From: Chara braunii
Taxonomy: Eukaryota; Streptophyta; Charophyceae; Charales; Characeae
Assembly: GCA_003427395.1 (NCBI GenBank)
Contig: BFEA01000225.1
Span: 1,769,473-1,799,537 of the forward strand
Direction of reading: 5' to 3'
DNA: 30,065 nt
Numbering within the stretch: the first letter of the stretch is position 1; each line of letters begins with the position of its first letter. Below are positions 1 to 9,438 of the stretch, piece by piece. The notes beneath the pieces were generated by a model. It did no database searches, was not told the origin of the DNA, and saw nothing but the letters and a program-made list of their open reading frames with translations. Both the position numbers and the translations under genes were made by a program.

Positions 1-88
<88 letters not shown>
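1..88. repeat. (GA)44 microsatellite
   Basis: An uninterrupted GA dinucleotide run fills the left edge and probably continues outside the window. Confidence 0.98.
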
Positions 89-91
<3 letters not shown>

Positions 92-206
92 GACATATCC
101 AGAGCACGGGTGCTCAGAGCCACAGCTAATAGCATAGGAAGAGGGTAAGGTTGAGGGTTATCCAGACCTGTGTGGTGAGAAAGAATGAGAAGGTTGCCTG
201 ACTTAC

Positions 207-448
207 CTGTCGCTGCCAGTTATGATGAGACTGCGGCCTGCTCCTAGAGACTGGCAGTGGATGAGCACCAACCTCCGTAGCTGAGCTTCATGCTGGAGGT
301 TGGGCACTTCCGTGCAGGGTGACTGCTGCAGAGAGACTTCATCGGTGACAACAGTAGTGAGATAGGATTTCTGGCACGTCAACTGGGAGTGGTCCTGAAG
401 CTGAAGGGGGAGTGAAAGAGCCGATTTGGCCTGGATACTTCTATTCAT
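207..448 (-). CDS. Candidate exon, product not recognised
   Basis: On the minus strand an open frame runs from an ATG at 448 to a consensus splice donor, CAG|GTAAGT, whose intron part is the complement of 201-206. If the ATG is used this is a first exon of 242 nt. Alternatively an internal exon of 194 nt could begin at 400, just after a strong acceptor (CTCTTTCACTCCCCCTTCAG); the frame is open either way and the donor phase is 2. The peptide has no low complexity and contains LRRLVLIHCQSLGAGRSLII followed by TGSDR. I do not recognise the family. The next exon would lie left of the window, across the GA repeat. The good splice sites at both ends are the main support. Confidence 0.33.
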
Positions 449-560
449 TATTTACTATTAAAGCTTCCCTGCTACTCTCCACGTCTTCTCTAGCTTTGCC
501 TTATTTCTGGATGCTTGTCATTGCCATGTGAGACAAATTTGCATGAGTGTGACTACATGA

Positions 561-818
561 ATGCTTCTAATGTTGTTGTCTTCCCTGGAGTTCGGGTCCA
601 TTACAATTAAGTATCAATCTATCAGAGTATATTCCTCTTACCTCGCTCATGTTGATGATGCTTCCGGGGTGATCAGCTGTGGAGGTGGAAGTGCGGCATT
701 GGAGATCTTATTGCGAGTTGGTATGGCAAGAAAATTGGGTGACACAGTGTTGTGTGACGAGGGACTGGCTCGTGGGAGTACTCACCTTGCGCGCTGTGAG
801 ACCAAGCTGGTGGTACAG
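561..818 (+). CDS. Candidate exon with OB-fold (STN1-like) motif
   Basis: An open frame runs from an ATG at 561 into a perfect splice donor, TACAG|GTGAGT, after 818. The true exon may start later, for example at an AG near 626. The peptide has HVDDASGVISC followed about 20 residues later by KLGDTV and a later G-L pair. That layout is typical of OB-fold ssDNA-binding proteins such as STN1 of the telomeric CST complex or RPA2, where a VDDGxGxIxC strand precedes LGxxVxVxGxL. The match is short and read by eye, the usual tryptophan after the Cys strand is missing, and no following exon was found before the retroposon at 1159. It starts 113 bases from the ATG of the minus-strand exon, so the pair could be divergently transcribed. 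Confidence 0.27.
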
Positions 819-1143
819 GTGAGTTACCAGTACTGCCCTATGTCTGGTAGTGCGCCTGTGTAACCGTGCACTTCAGTGAGTGCAGCGCTGAATGGGAGAT
901 TGATTGCACTGCATCTGCAAAATATTATGCTGGTTGGAATTCTGGATATGGCCTTACCTTGTGTGCATAATATCTCACTCGCCGCGGTATAGATCTTGTC
1001 CTTCTGTAGCAGTCTAGCTGGTTGTCCCAGTTAGACAGCATTGCCAGTACAGTACTAAGAAATTCTTTAGTGTTATTTGTTGGTTCCTTTGAAAGAAATT
1101 GTTTATTAATTTTCTTTAACTTTTCACAAAGTAGCCTGAACAG
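819..1143. other. No gene recognised
   Basis: This stretch begins as the putative intron after the donor at 818. A possible acceptor (cttctgtag near 1010) is present, but no continuing domain is recognisable. It ends at the target site of the retroposon. Confidence 0.4.
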
Positions 1144-1158
1144 AAAGGAATACAACTG
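1144..1158. repeat. Target-site duplication, copy 1
   Basis: The sequence AAAGGAATACAACTG is repeated exactly at 1869-1883 and, with one change, at 2041-2052. Confidence 0.8.
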
Positions 1159-1868
1159 GTTTAAGGATGATCTCCAGGAACCGCCATATGAGGACGAGAA
1201 TGGGGACCAGGAGCTTGGACTACCATAAGCCGCGGGAAGGAGGAGCGGTCTGCAGAAGAGAAGGCAAAGGGAGGGATCCTCAGAACCAGTCAAAATAAGT
1301 CTAACCTTGCAAGGACAGGACTGAGATACAAACGGGGCTAGGACAAAAGAGAGGGAGCAGCAGGGAAGGGACGTACAGCCAGTTCAGAAGGAGAAAGATG
1401 TCAAATACTGAAGGGGGAGAATAAGGGATAAGGGACACCAATTAAAGCGTCAGGGGAGGAAGCAGGGTTTAGGGTTTAGGGTTTTACAACACTTAAAAGG
1501 CAGAGAAAGGGGTTTTGGGGAACAGGGGAGAACACAGCTTTTGTGAAGGATTGGTAAAAAGAGGAAGGTAGGTCACACGGCAGCAAGGGAGGTTCTCTTC
1601 CTAGGTTTAACAGGGATTTCTGGCAGAGCTGTTAGGGCAGATCTGAGACTCAAGGTAAGCTGACAGTCAATCCTCCACCAAGGGTGGAGTAATCAATGCT
1701 GTTCAGGGGTCCTCCGGCCGGACGGGAGGAAGCGTGTGTTCTTATTCTTTAATGTATTATGCTGTGACTTGCCGGTGGAATAGGAACCGGACTGACGCTC
1801 CCCAGAATAGAAGGAGCTGGGTCCATAAGGACCTATTTGTGAAAAAGAAAAAAAAAAAGAAAAAAAAA
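1159..1868 (+). mobile_element. Retroposed LINE 3' copy, 5'-truncated, with A-rich tail
   Basis: A 15-nt direct repeat, AAAGGAATACAACTG, lies at 1144-1158 and again at 1869-1883, and the segment between ends in an A-rich tail (about 1841-1868). That is the signature of target-primed reverse transcription. From about 1655 to 1840 the sequence matches the 3' untranslated end of the minus-strand LINE at 5112-5330. Shared blocks include gctgacagtcaatcctcc, gacttgccggtgga and ggaaccggactgacgctccc. The 5' two-thirds (1159-1640) does not obviously match that LINE, so it is either strongly diverged or a different head on the same tail. Confidence 0.72.
1464..1485 (+). repeat. Short interstitial telomere-like tract
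   Basis: Three AGGGTTT units plus one base match the plant-type telomere repeat TTTAGGG. The tract lies inside the retroposed segment, so it is not a chromosome end. Confidence 0.75.
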
Positions 1869-1883
1869 AAAGGAATACAACTG
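1869..1883. repeat. Target-site duplication, copy 2
   Basis: This exact copy of the 15-nt target follows the A-rich tail of the LINE fragment. It also serves as the left flank of the SINE that follows. Confidence 0.8.
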
Positions 1884-2040
1884 ACCCAGCCTCTGTGGCT
1901 GAATGGTATACTGATGAACTGTTGATATGCAGATCTGAGATCGAACCCTCATGTCATCAGTTGAATGAAATAACCTAGGGCCAGCCAGTTCAATGATGAT
2001 ACCTCAAGGCTTTCAACCTTTGAAGTTAAAAAAAGGGAAG
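1884..2040 (+). mobile_element. tRNA-derived SINE
   Basis: The head carries a Pol III A-box-like TGGCTGAATGG and, about 35 nt on, a B-box-like GATCGAACCC. A short body follows and an A-rich tail (ttaaaaaaaggg). The element is about 157 bp and is bounded by AATACAACTGA on both sides (end of copy 2, and 2042-2052). It inserted into the duplicated target of the preceding retroposon. Confidence 0.65.
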
Positions 2041-2052
2041 AAATACAACTGA

Positions 2053-3340
2053 GGTTGTAGAACTTGACCACCGTTGAGTTCACAAAGCGGTTCGTTGTGC
2101 AGCATGCTCAGTTTCCATCATGGCCTATTTCCTGACCTGGTTATAACCGTTATATGCTTCTGGGCTCACCAGGTTTATTGCCCATTTTTTGTTCCCTCTG
2201 TGTTACATTTTGCTGGCCAGAGGAGACAATGACATAAGAACCAGGGCGGAAGCTGAGGCAAGAAAAGAAAAAGAGTCGGAGGCCCTGAGTGAAATGACCA
2301 AGAAATGCAGCTAGCATGTGCAGAGGCTCAACAGGTTGTGTATCAGTCTGGTTTATGTAAGTGACAATGAATGCTCCCAAAACAGTCGTTAGATGTCATT
2401 GCGAGGCTCAAGGCCTCGATCTGCCCTACTGGACCCTATTTTCTGTACGGTCGGCCGCCTTAAGTGAAGGCAGGCTCGACCCAGGGCCTACAGGCCTAAT
2501 TTTGGGGTCACCGCACAACTGGGTAAATTCAGCCAGTTGCGCAGCGCCAGTTGGTTGAGAGAGCCCAGGCCCAGGCTGCCTCTTTCGAAGGTAACTGAGG
2601 CAGGCCCTGGGCCAGATTCGCAACATGGACCGAACACAGGCCGGGGGCAGTTGGACACAGGCAACCACCACAGGCCCAGGGCCTGTTTCGTTTGGACTGG
2701 GGCTCAGCCTCTCTGGGCCTCCCAGAAGCTTCTGGGCAGGGGCCCAGCGCAGCCAAGCTGCACGCAAGGCAGGCAGGCTACTTCCATTTAGGAAAGTGCC
2801 TGCCCACGCATTCGGCATTCGGGCACTGGCTGCATGCTGCGCAAGCGCTGCTGCACTAACGCTGGCCAGCGCTCACGCGGTCATGGGCGAGCTGGAAGGA
2901 GCAGGCAGCCATAGCCGAGCTGTGCTGCTGTAAGCTGGATGGGGCGCATGGTGATCCTTGGGTGCATGTGGCATCTGTGAGTTGGGGATCGAGGTTATGA
3001 GTGAGGCGAGAGACATACCTGGTGCTTGAGGCGAACGGCATTGGCCGAGGTCTGCTCGTACTTCGGGGAGCTGTTGACGTCATCAGCGGCATTGTAGATA
3101 GGCTAGATAGGATCTGCCATTTGTAGTCTGGGCGCCGAGCGCCAGATAGGATGTCGACATTGGTTCTTTGTTGATGATGATGAGACTATTCGAACATTGT
3201 CACTTATGAGCTTTTGCTGTGCTCTTATTTGGTGGGACGCGTGATGCAATTCTGCTTTTGGTTCGAGGTCACAACTATCTGGTCTCATGTTTATGATGCT
3301 GTTTGGTTTCTGAAGTTCGCTATCGCTCATTTTCCTTGCA
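2053..3340. other. No gene recognised; GC-rich block at 2430-2900
   Basis: The middle part repeats palindromic GGCCCAGG/CAGGCCC-type motifs irregularly (for example caggcccagggcctg). The overlapping open frames on both strands there look like a composition effect, not genes. No splice-bounded exon or known domain is visible. Confidence 0.5.
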
Positions 3341-3342
3341 TC

Positions 3343-4460
3343 ATGTCCACAAGTAGGGAATTGGCAGTGGTTATGGACCATGCCCGTTTGAATTTGAACA
3401 ACTATATAGGAACGAAGTTGGAACAAATCACTGCAGAAGCAGTGAAGAACCAGACACAGAAATGGAGGAAGAACAAGAGAATATAAGTTCACAAAGACAG
3501 GAAACAGAAGAAGTATACACTCTTCAAGGGGAGTTCGATGGTCACTGCTAGCCTCTCACACGAGAACTGTGATCCCCTGTCCTGTAATCATCCCCCCCAC
3601 CCCCTGATTACTTGCCCAGCATGCCGTTGTGGCCTTGATCTGCCATGCTTAAATAAATGTGCACGTCAGCCTTCCATACTAATGACATGTCAGCAACATG
3701 CCATGTGTCCTCGATGCTTCCAGGAAGCTGTCATAGAAAGTATGTGTCTTTACTGCGTGGACTATCCCCGGTGCCATCACCCTCCACATCCTCTCCTAGC
3801 ATGTCCCGCATGCGGTGTTGGTCATGCACCTACAGCAACCGATGACAGATCTCCCTCTTTCTTTCCAGACAAACGACGGACACAGCAGTCCAAGGACGAA
3901 AATAGACTTCTATATGAACCACCAGCAGAGCGATGTGCTCATAGTTCATCACCACCAGGGCAAGTTGTTGCGGACCAAATCCTGCAGCAGCTGAACGCCC
4001 TTGCTTTGGAGAAGTTTGGACCGATCCTCCCTGTCGTCGTCTGCCCATAGAGAAGGAATAAATACAGAGGAAGCCCAAGAAAGATGTTCCATGCCACTTT
4101 GTGATGACCCTCCGGAGATTCAACTAGCATGTGGTTCGCATGCCTTGTGTCGTGAGGATTGTGAAGAGATAGTCCATGCGAGTTTTTGCTTCCATACGTA
4201 CGCCGACAGTCAGTATACTCATGTACGGCACCCTGACATGTCATGTCCAATTTGTAGACGGGCAGGAACGGCAATGCCTCTATAATTGCGGTCGACGTGC
4301 CTCTGTGTTCCTAGCATATAGGAGCCATGTAGCCTGTGACATCTGTCTGCGCCGCGCCATTTGATGCAGCAACTGTGACTGCGAAAATTGGATGTGGTGC
4401 TTCCATAGTCCACACCCAAGCCGGTCCTGTCCGGTCTGTAGGGGTGGCCACTTGCCATAG
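3343..4460 (+). pseudogene. Tandem RING-type zinc-finger gene, frame-broken
   Basis: Four Cys/His-rich modules follow the RING (C3HC4) spacing, so the ancestral product was probably a ubiquitin-ligase-like protein. Module A (from 3568) keeps only the second half, ending HPPHPL-x2-CPAC. Module B (residues 37-92 of the frame opening at 3538) has C-x3-C-x9-C-x2-H-x2-C-x2-C-x28-CPAC. Module C (from 4085) has C-x4-C-x9-C-x2-H-x2-C-x3-C-x27-CPIC. Module D (from 4275) has C-x3-C-x9-Y-x2-H-x2-C-x2-C, an in-frame TGA at 4362, then CPVC. The modules lie in three frames, TGA 3992 interrupts the frame leading into C, and D has Tyr for its third zinc ligand. A frame opening at 3343 (MSTSRELAVVMD) and a short acidic stretch at 3462 may be the N-terminal part. 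An acceptor-like ctctttctttccag ends at 3868, so some breaks could be introns. I call it a pseudogene with moderate confidence. Confidence 0.55.
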
Positions 4461-5088
4461 GCATTAACTGCTCCTCAACCCAACAAAAACAAAATTGCAA
4501 CCCTGTGCCATTCTAGAGTAGTCTGTTCCAGCGGTGAATGTTTAGAACTATCCCTTTCCCTCCACCCTCCCCTCTACTCCCTTTGTGCTACTAACAAATA
4601 CATATGAATGAGCATCGTTAAGAGAACAGACAATATGAAGATCAGAAATGAAATGAACAGTAAGTATGAAGATGAAGGACGGACACAAAGACCAAGTATA
4701 AGCTGAAGATCTGAAGTGAAATGAGCTGCAGTATGAAGGCCTGAAGAAAAATGCACAGTAGCATACCTTCCCTTTTACTCTGCCTCCTGAAATAAGGTGC
4801 AAGTGGGCCGTGAAGGCACAATGGGATGTGGGCAGCTGCCGCGCAACCACAATCAATGTGGGCAGTCTTGTACGTAAAAGGCACAGTAAAAGGGGAGCTG
4901 CAAGAACAAATGGAAGGGGTACCCCAAGGACAACAAGGACAACCAAAAAACTGTCTAATTATAAAATTGCTTTAATATGTTGAACTGTCTCATCTCAAAT
5001 GCTCTCGTTGTCTGCAATAGGACAAAGACTGCTTTGATTCTGAATCTATTCATCTGGGTGGAATTGGGGCTGTTGTGGGGAAAATCTA
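4461..5088. other. No gene recognised; imperfect short repeats at 4630-4760
   Basis: Variants of a tgaagatcagaaatgaaatg motif recur about every 60 bp between 4630 and 4760. Nothing else is recognisable on either strand. Confidence 0.45.
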
Positions 5089-5109
5089 ACACACACACAC
5101 ACACACACA
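5089..5109. repeat. (AC)n microsatellite
   Basis: About ten AC units directly abut the 3' tail of LINE 1. Confidence 0.9.
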
Positions 5110-5478
5110 AACTTTTTTTTGTTTTTGTTTTTATCAAAACAGATCCTTATGGTCCTGGCTCCATATCCATTCTGGGGAGCGTCAGTCCGGTTCCTTTCCA
5201 CCGGCAAGTCAAAAACTTGGCATGCATGGTGAACACTCTCACGCTTCCTTCCGTCTTGTCCGAAGGATCTCTGCCCAGCATTGATTGCTCCTGTTTAGGA
5301 GGATTGACTGTCAGCTTGCCCTAGCCAAGTTTTCCTCTCAGAAACCCTTCTGGATCTGTCAAATATATCACAAAGAACAAGAAAAATTGGGAGAGTCGTA
5401 TATCTTGTTGAGACTAAAGTCTCAATTTGCCCTTCATGGGATTGCATTCCTTGTCGTCTTTGCATTGTGCCATTTCTT

Positions 5479-6057
5479 TCAGGTCAGTTTGTTGTCTGTC
5501 ACTGTTGCAATCTTTCCCTGAAGTAGCCAGTCCCTCAGGAATACGCATCTCCTGAGTGTGAGCCTTTCTGGTCTACCTTTCGTGGCTGTCGTCATCCTCC
5601 ATCTGCTTCGAATCTCTGTTTCAGCCATCCTCAACAGTAGGGTCCACATTTCGTCCCTTGGCACTTCTGATCCCTCGATTGTCTTGGCGCACCTCCTTTT
5701 CCAGATGGCCCACAGGGCCACTTTCCTGAGCAGGTGGAACCAGACCTCCTTGCTGCCTCTGAGACTGTTGGGGGTGTTAGATAGGAGTAGGATATTCTGA
5801 GGAGTGGTCGCGGGGGGCAGTGATGAGAAGAGGAAGAACCATATGTCTCGGACCTTGTTCCATATCCAGGCTGCTTCAGTGCAGTAAAGGAGGGAGTGGG
5901 GTATGTCTTCTGGCCTGTTGTCGTTGCACAGTACGCATAGTTCCGAGCTGCCGAGGTCTGTTTGGTTTGTCCTCTTGTGGAGACACTGGTTGACAGGCAG
6001 AGCTGTGTGGGCTACGAGCCACTGCATGCTTCGAATTCTAACTGGTCGGATGGGCAA
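5479..6057 (-). pseudogene. LINE 1 C-terminal zf-RVT zinc-binding domain
   Basis: The 192-residue frame begins with the IRSMQWLVAHTALPVNQ segment typical of the region just before the reverse-transcriptase zinc-binding domain. It then shows C41-x2-C44-x9-H54-x4-C59 followed by a W-x-W pair. This zf-RVT layout is common in plant LINEs and in proteins derived from them. The remainder is basic and Trp/Arg-rich (KVALWAIWKRRCAKTIEGSE) and aligns with VVIWALWWQRCTLAMEKVRV of LINE 2. The zinc ligands are intact, but the domain is cut off from the RT by frame breaks. Confidence 0.75.
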
Positions 6058-7411
6058 GTACTTTGTCCAAGGGATGGAAGTCCGTCGGCTCTAGGTTCAG
6101 GGTCTCTCTCCATCTTTCGTTTAGTTTGGGGTCGGGGTCTGCGGTCTGTGGGCCTAGATCATATCCGAATTTTACATCATATCCGAATATCGTTCTCGTT
6201 CTCCTGGCCTTGTACTGTTTCCAGATCCACTCTTTCGGGTCGAATTCAAGGTCTGAGATGCTGAGGTCGGGATGGAAGATTGTCCAGGGTTTGGCCTTTG
6301 ATACCCTCACTTTTCTCAGTAGGAACGATTCTACCATCTTGCACTGGGGTTCCTTGTTGAGGATTTCCATCTCCTGGATGTTGCGTTTTATGATAGAATA
6401 AGAGAAGATTTTGGGGAGGTGGCTGGATGCAATGGTGCGGGAGATGGACCGATATGCTCTGTTGGGCGGGATTTGGGATATGAGTATACCCCAGTCCCCC
6501 GATTTCCATGAGAAGTCGTCTCTTAGTAGGGGGAGCCACTGTGGGGGATGCTCTACTGAATTTGAGCTAGATAATCTGCAAGGGGGTGGCAACCTCTTAA
6601 TGTTGTTTGAAGCTCTTGTTCAGTTAGCCAGCCTCCCCGCTCTTCTGCCCAAGGATGTTTTACCTGCCACACTCCTTTTTCCACCCAGGATAGCCATCTC
6701 CTGTCTTTTGTGCGTAATGACCAGGGTGTACCATCCGGGTCTTTGATCCAGGGATTGCAGAATATAGGTTGTCACAAGGCCTCTTCTCTGTTTTCTGGTG
6801 CTCCGTGCTTGCTCAACATCATTCGCCCCCAGGCCTTCAAGGTGGGAGTCCAGTATGGGTTTGGCATTGGGGTAGTGCGTTTGTCTGACTCAGCTGGGGC
6901 TCTTCTACACGGTCTGCCTGTTTTGATTGTCCAGTGTTTAGCCATTATCCAGAAGTGGCCTCTGATGTTAGGGGGGGGAGCTAATCGGTGCTTGATTTCT
7001 TATACTGTCTAGGGCCATCTTGGCCCATGGTAGGGACTGTATGGTCAGGATCTTGATAATCCATTTCATCTACAGTGCTATTGACTTTTGTTTGGGGTCC
7101 ATTAGGCCCAGACCACCATCCTGCGGTTTTCTGGTGATGTGACTCCAGGCTACCCTGTTGATGCGTGTGGTTCTGTTCGGGTCTCCGGTCCAAACATAGC
7201 ATCTTGCCCTGGCCTTTCAAGTTTTGAAATCGTCATCACGGAAGGACCAGATGGATGGCATGTACCATAGTGTGGAAAAGATTGCCGTGTTTAAAAATAG
7301 TGCTCTTCCAATTAGCGATGCCTGTGCATTCTTGCAAGGGGCCAGGCGAGTTATTGCCCTAGCGATTAAGTTCAGACCCATTCCTGGCCATACGCCGTCC
7401 TTGTTCACCAT
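6038..7411 (-). pseudogene. LINE 1 region between RT and zinc-binding domain, frame-broken
   Basis: Three minus-strand frames carry consecutive pieces of the RT C-terminal region. At 7217-7411 is ASLIGRALFLNTAIFSTLWY, at 6981-7220 a degraded segment, and at 6038-6592 a longer stretch with DPKEWIWKQYKARRTRTIFG and KLNERWRETLNL. The last piece corresponds to LINE 2 around 17041-17230 (LDPVEWTWK, DTFNDRWARHLN). The shifts show that the copy is dead. Confidence 0.65.
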
Positions 7412-7422
7412 GATGCCAAGTA

Positions 7423-8800
7423 TCAGAGTGCCTGTTCACCGGTGGACCACGACATGGGCGTGGTTGTGCCATCAGGTTGGGGGGGGATGTCGTCTGATAT
7501 CGACCATCCTTCGGTTTTGCCCCAGTTGACCTTCATTTCTGATGCTAATCGGAAGGCCTCCATTGCTCTTATGAGGGTTTGGAAGGAGCAGTTGTTGGCG
7601 CGAATGAGGACCGTGAGGATGTCAGCGAACATCAGTGCAGTGGGTAGAGCGAAGTCATGTAGTGGGTTGTAGTTGTGCTCTGCAAGGCGGTCAATAGATG
7701 GGTCCTTCCAAAGGAACGGTGCGATGGCTTCCATAATAAAAAGGAAGATAGGGGGAGCCAACGGGTCACCTTGTCGTACGGACGACCTTGAGATCGGGTA
7801 GGCTTTTGATAGGATTCTATTGACCTGAATGCTGCCGGTTGTGTCGAAGTATAAAACTCTGACCCAATCCCTAAAGTTGGGGCCCACCCCCATTTTGTCC
7901 ATGCAGGCGTGCAAAAAATCCAAGAGAACCTGATCGAAGGCCTTCTCGAAGTCGAAGAACAGGATTGTTGCCTTCATTCGTTTTTCTGTGATCTTCTTTG
8001 TAGCCTCGTTCATTGTCATCACGTTGTCTAGTATGTACCAGCCTGGAATGAAGCCTGCTTGATTAATGTGAAAGCACTTGTCACTCGGTTTTGTATTCCT
8101 GTTTGCCAGTACTTTAGCGAGGATTTTGTAGGGGGCGGTGAGTAGAGATATAAATCTGCAGTTTTTCAGGTTTTCTTTGTCTCCTAACACCACGCTGGTG
8201 CTCAGTTCTTGTCCTAGGCCGCCCTTCAGTCTGCTGTCATTGAAAAACTCGAGAAGGTCTTCCCCTAGTGTCAGCCAGAAATAAGTCCAAAACTCTTTCG
8301 AGAGGCCGCCGGTGCTTGGTGCCTTGTCATTTCCCATCTGGGTCAGGGCTGCTTGCAGTTCGGCCAGGGTGATTGGTTTGTCTAGGCCTTCCGCTTGGAC
8401 CGTTGAGATCGTTATGTCGAGGTAGGACAGCATGTGTTGGCGGACTGCTAAGTTTGTTGTGGTCGGGGGTGAGGGCGTTTTCGACTTGTATACGTCTGCG
8501 TAGAAAGCTCTTGCTATCCCGACCATCTCTGAGCCAGCTGATTTGACCCTTCCTTGATTTGTTGGGTCCTTTAGCCCCTCTATCATATTGTTCCTGGCAT
8601 TGGCTTTGATTTTTCAGAAAACAAATTTGGTCATGGATTCATTGAGTGTGTAATCTGTCATCCAGGCGCGCAATTGCAGACCTCTCAATTCCCATCTTCT
8701 CCAGTGGTTCAGTTCTTCTTTGGTTAAGGTGAGTAGCTCCTGGTAGAACTCACTGGAGGGATCCTCTGTGAGGTTGGATTTTGTGACTGCGATCCCAGAT
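7423..8800 (-). pseudogene. LINE 1 reverse transcriptase, active site altered
   Basis: The uninterrupted part starts at 8586 and gives 387 residues. Visible RT motifs in order are KAPSTGG (88-94, usually KAPGxDG), NCRFISLL (142-149), DFEKAFDQ (212-219), RQGDPLAP (271-278), FADI (320-323) and VNWGKTEGW (353-361). The catalytic F/YADD has become FADI, losing the second aspartate, and the normal KAPGxDG glycine and aspartate are gone, so the enzyme should be inactive. The same frame continues upstream to about 8800 (TKEELNHWRRWELRG, then TKFVF), broken by one TGA just before KIKANARNN. Downstream the RT C-terminal region continues at 7411-7217 (ASLIGRALFLNTAIFSTLWY). Confidence 0.85.
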
Positions 8801-8806
8801 TGTGAG

Positions 8807-9110
8807 GCTTACTCTCGCGGAGAACACAATGTGCAAAACAGAGCTCAAGCATCAACTAAATGCTACAGCATCGTCCTTGAGCCTCATCCACTCAGGCAAA
8901 ATTCAAAGAGGAACCACTAAGTCAGAAGGATTTTGCATTCATCCTACAGATATTCCTTTCCAAAGTAGCCAAAATGTCAACACTGGAAGAATCTGGGCAA
9001 GACATGAGTTTGCAAGTCTGGACGAAACAATAAAAGGGAAAGAAAAAGTTGCGGAAGAAGAGGAAGAATCGGCCCCATGTTAATTCAGAGTTGTTTTATA
9101 CTCCAACTGA
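8807..9110. other. Short plus-strand ORF, not recognised
   Basis: A 93-codon frame (8802-9083, plus) lies between LINE 1 and the SINE heads and ends in an acidic EEEEES tail. It has no known domain and no splice context that I can see, so it is probably chance. Confidence 0.3.
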
Positions 9111-9176
9111 TTCCATCTGGATTTGAACAAAGGTCTGTAGTTCAGCAGTTCATGGGTGTACTAGCTGGGCCAGTAC
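9111..9176 (-). mobile_element. tRNA-like SINE head 1
   Basis: On the minus strand an A-box-like TGGCCCAGCTAGTACA (complement of 9157-9172) is followed by a B-box-like GTTCAAATCC (complement of 9119-9128). The body of this SINE was not delimited. Confidence 0.5.
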
Positions 9177-9277
9177 ATTCTTGCCAGACCTTGTGTATTC
9201 TCCATATTCAAATGGCATGGCCTAGTTGAGACCTTTATCATTCTCTCTTCTTTTGCCTTTCCAGAAATATTCTAATA

Positions 9278-9345
9278 GCATCTGGATTCGAACTTGGGTC
9301 TGTATTTCAATAGTTCATTGGTGTACCAACTGAGCTTGGCCCGTT
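9278..9345 (-). mobile_element. tRNA-like SINE head 2
   Basis: A minus-strand GGGCCAAGCTCAGTTGGTAC A-box region is followed by GTTCGAATCC (complement of 9284-9293), a near-perfect Pol III B box. It resembles head 1, including a shared ATGAACT-x-GAA-x-ACAGACC stretch, so both belong to one family. Confidence 0.6.
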
Positions 9346-9401
9346 GGCATTCTCGTTCTTTTCACAAAAAGTGGACTGATTTTTTCGAGTTGTTATTTTC
9401 A

Positions 9402-9438
9402 TGGTAATATCAGCCTTGGGCACTGGGCCCGTTTTTTC

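Larger units (their letters stand above)
5112..8806 (-). mobile_element. LINE 1 (non-LTR retrotransposon), defective, 5'-truncated
   Basis: Read on the minus strand, the order is a short pre-RT region, reverse transcriptase, RT C-terminal region, zinc-binding domain, about 340 bp of 3' untranslated sequence and an A-rich tail (complement of 5112-5138). No apurinic endonuclease or ORF1 is present upstream, and the reading frame fades near 8806, so the copy is 5'-truncated. The coding region has several frame breaks between 7423 and 6057. Its 3' end is shared with the plus-strand fragment at about 1655-1868, so the family has been active more than once in this region. Confidence 0.85.

Noticed and set aside
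642-676. A possible 35-nt minus-strand exon joining in phase to the exon at 400
   Set aside because: It has a donor-like GAG|GTAAGA and an acceptor-like end, but it overlaps the better-supported plus-strand exon and no convincing upstream exon continues it.
2426-2933. Five overlapping open frames on both strands
   Set aside because: GC-rich, GGCCC-repetitive DNA gives few stops in any frame, and none has a domain or splice context.
3992-4364. TGA codons in the RING array as recoded selenocysteine or tryptophan
   Set aside because: The frame also changes between modules and a zinc ligand is lost, so ordinary decay or splicing is simpler.
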